NCBI GenBank assembly: GCA_017646785.1
Contig: JAGCLX010000073.1
Coordinates: 1-5,536, forward strand
Direction of reading: 5' to 3'
From: Alistipes sp.
GTDB lineage: Bacteria > Bacteroidota > Bacteroidia > Bacteroidales > Rikenellaceae
DNA: 5,536 nucleotides
This document shows positions 5,344 to 5,536 of the stretch, piece after piece. Every line of letters starts with the position of its first letter. Positions within the stretch are counted from its first letter, which is position 1. The notes beneath the pieces were generated by a model. The model had not been told where the DNA came from and made no database searches. It saw only the letters and a program-made list of their open reading frames with translations. The position numbers and the translations under genes were made by a program.

Positions 5344-5536
5344 CTACTTCTTCTTATCGTAGCGCTTTGCGTAACGGCTCATAAACTTATCCACACGACC
5401 AGCGGTGTCTACCAACTTCATCTTACCTGTGTAGAAGGGGTGAGATGTGTTAGAGATTTCCATCTTATACACGGGATAGGTTTCGCCGTTCACCTCGATG
5501 GTCTCCTTTGTCGAAACGGCGGACCTGCACAAAAAC
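5344..5536 (-). CDS. rpmE2: 50S ribosomal protein L31 type B (C-terminal part)
   Basis: Component of the large ribosomal subunit, at the central protuberance contacting the small subunit. The visible 63 residues hold the type B hallmarks [26 protein letters not shown] and [14 protein letters not shown], ending in a lysine-rich tail (KRYDKKK). The Zn-binding CxxC pairs of type A L31 are not seen here, although the N-terminal part is outside the window. The frame stays open to the right edge, reading [12 protein letters not shown]. The TTG at 5532 is an internal leucine codon and not the start. Type B proteins are about 80-90 aa, so roughly 20 residues are missing. Type B forms are often used when zinc is scarce, but in Bacteroidetes this form can be the main copy. 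A strong terminator follows the stop. Confidence 0.95.
   Translation of the reverse strand, partial: FLCRSAVSTKETIEVNGETYPVYKMEISNTSHPFYTGKMKLVDTAGRVDKFMSRYAKRYDKKK

Noticed and set aside
5387..5395. Perfect DnaA-box consensus TTATCCACA, with AT-rich repeats nearby suggesting an origin
   Set aside because: It lies inside the conserved VDKF codons of rpmE2, and the spacer shows no other good DnaA box (TGTGGATGG and ACATCCACG only). One match is not an origin.
5344..5532. rpmE2 as a complete 62-aa gene starting at TTG 5532
   Set aside because: The frame is open upstream and the TTG aligns with an internal residue of type B L31; the real start is beyond the window.

Overview
The window looks like a chromosomal segment of a Bacteroidales bacterium, perhaps near Alistipes/Rikenellaceae (family-level placement is a guess). 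The reasons are a TAnnTTTG-type -7 promoter element, no clear Shine-Dalgarno sequences at the starts, a PotA with a lengthened C-terminus, a lipoprotein-type PotD, and a type B L31 with a Bacteroides-like sequence. The genes are fairly GC-rich, and the large intergenic gap is clearly more AT-rich. All recognised genes lie on the minus strand, so transcription runs right to left.

From the right edge leftward: the 3' part of rpmE2 (50S ribosomal protein L31 type B, its start lying outside the window) ends at 5344 and is followed by a near-perfect intrinsic terminator at 5283-5321. Next is about 1.1 kb without a credible gene (4204-5282). It is unusually rich in palindromes. It holds a 125-nt extended hairpin (5158-5282), two 76-nt TTAATG-rich blocks in inverted orientation (4441-4516 and 5009-5084), a smaller hairpin sharing ends with the long one (4545-4608), and several perfect 7-11 bp stems between them. 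A promoter for the next operon lies at about 4324-4331.

The left three quarters are a compact polyamine ABC-transporter operon, potA-potB-potC-potD (4203 down to the left edge), in the E. coli potABCD order. PotA is the ATPase, PotB and PotC are the two membrane permeases, and PotD is the lipid-anchored spermidine/putrescine-binding protein. The junctions are tight: a 12-nt gap, a 1-nt gap and a 4-nt ATGA overlap, which suggests one transcript with translational coupling.

Two oddities stand out. The potD reading frame breaks near 108-140: it is in-family up to GWVIPKYAKNPRA, then stops at 103, while the family-like C-terminus (VDLSYFF) continues in another frame to the window edge. This means a damaged receptor gene or a sequence error. 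The second is the palindrome-rich intergenic region, whose repeated modules look like small non-autonomous mobile or structured-RNA elements. I could not identify them with any family I know.
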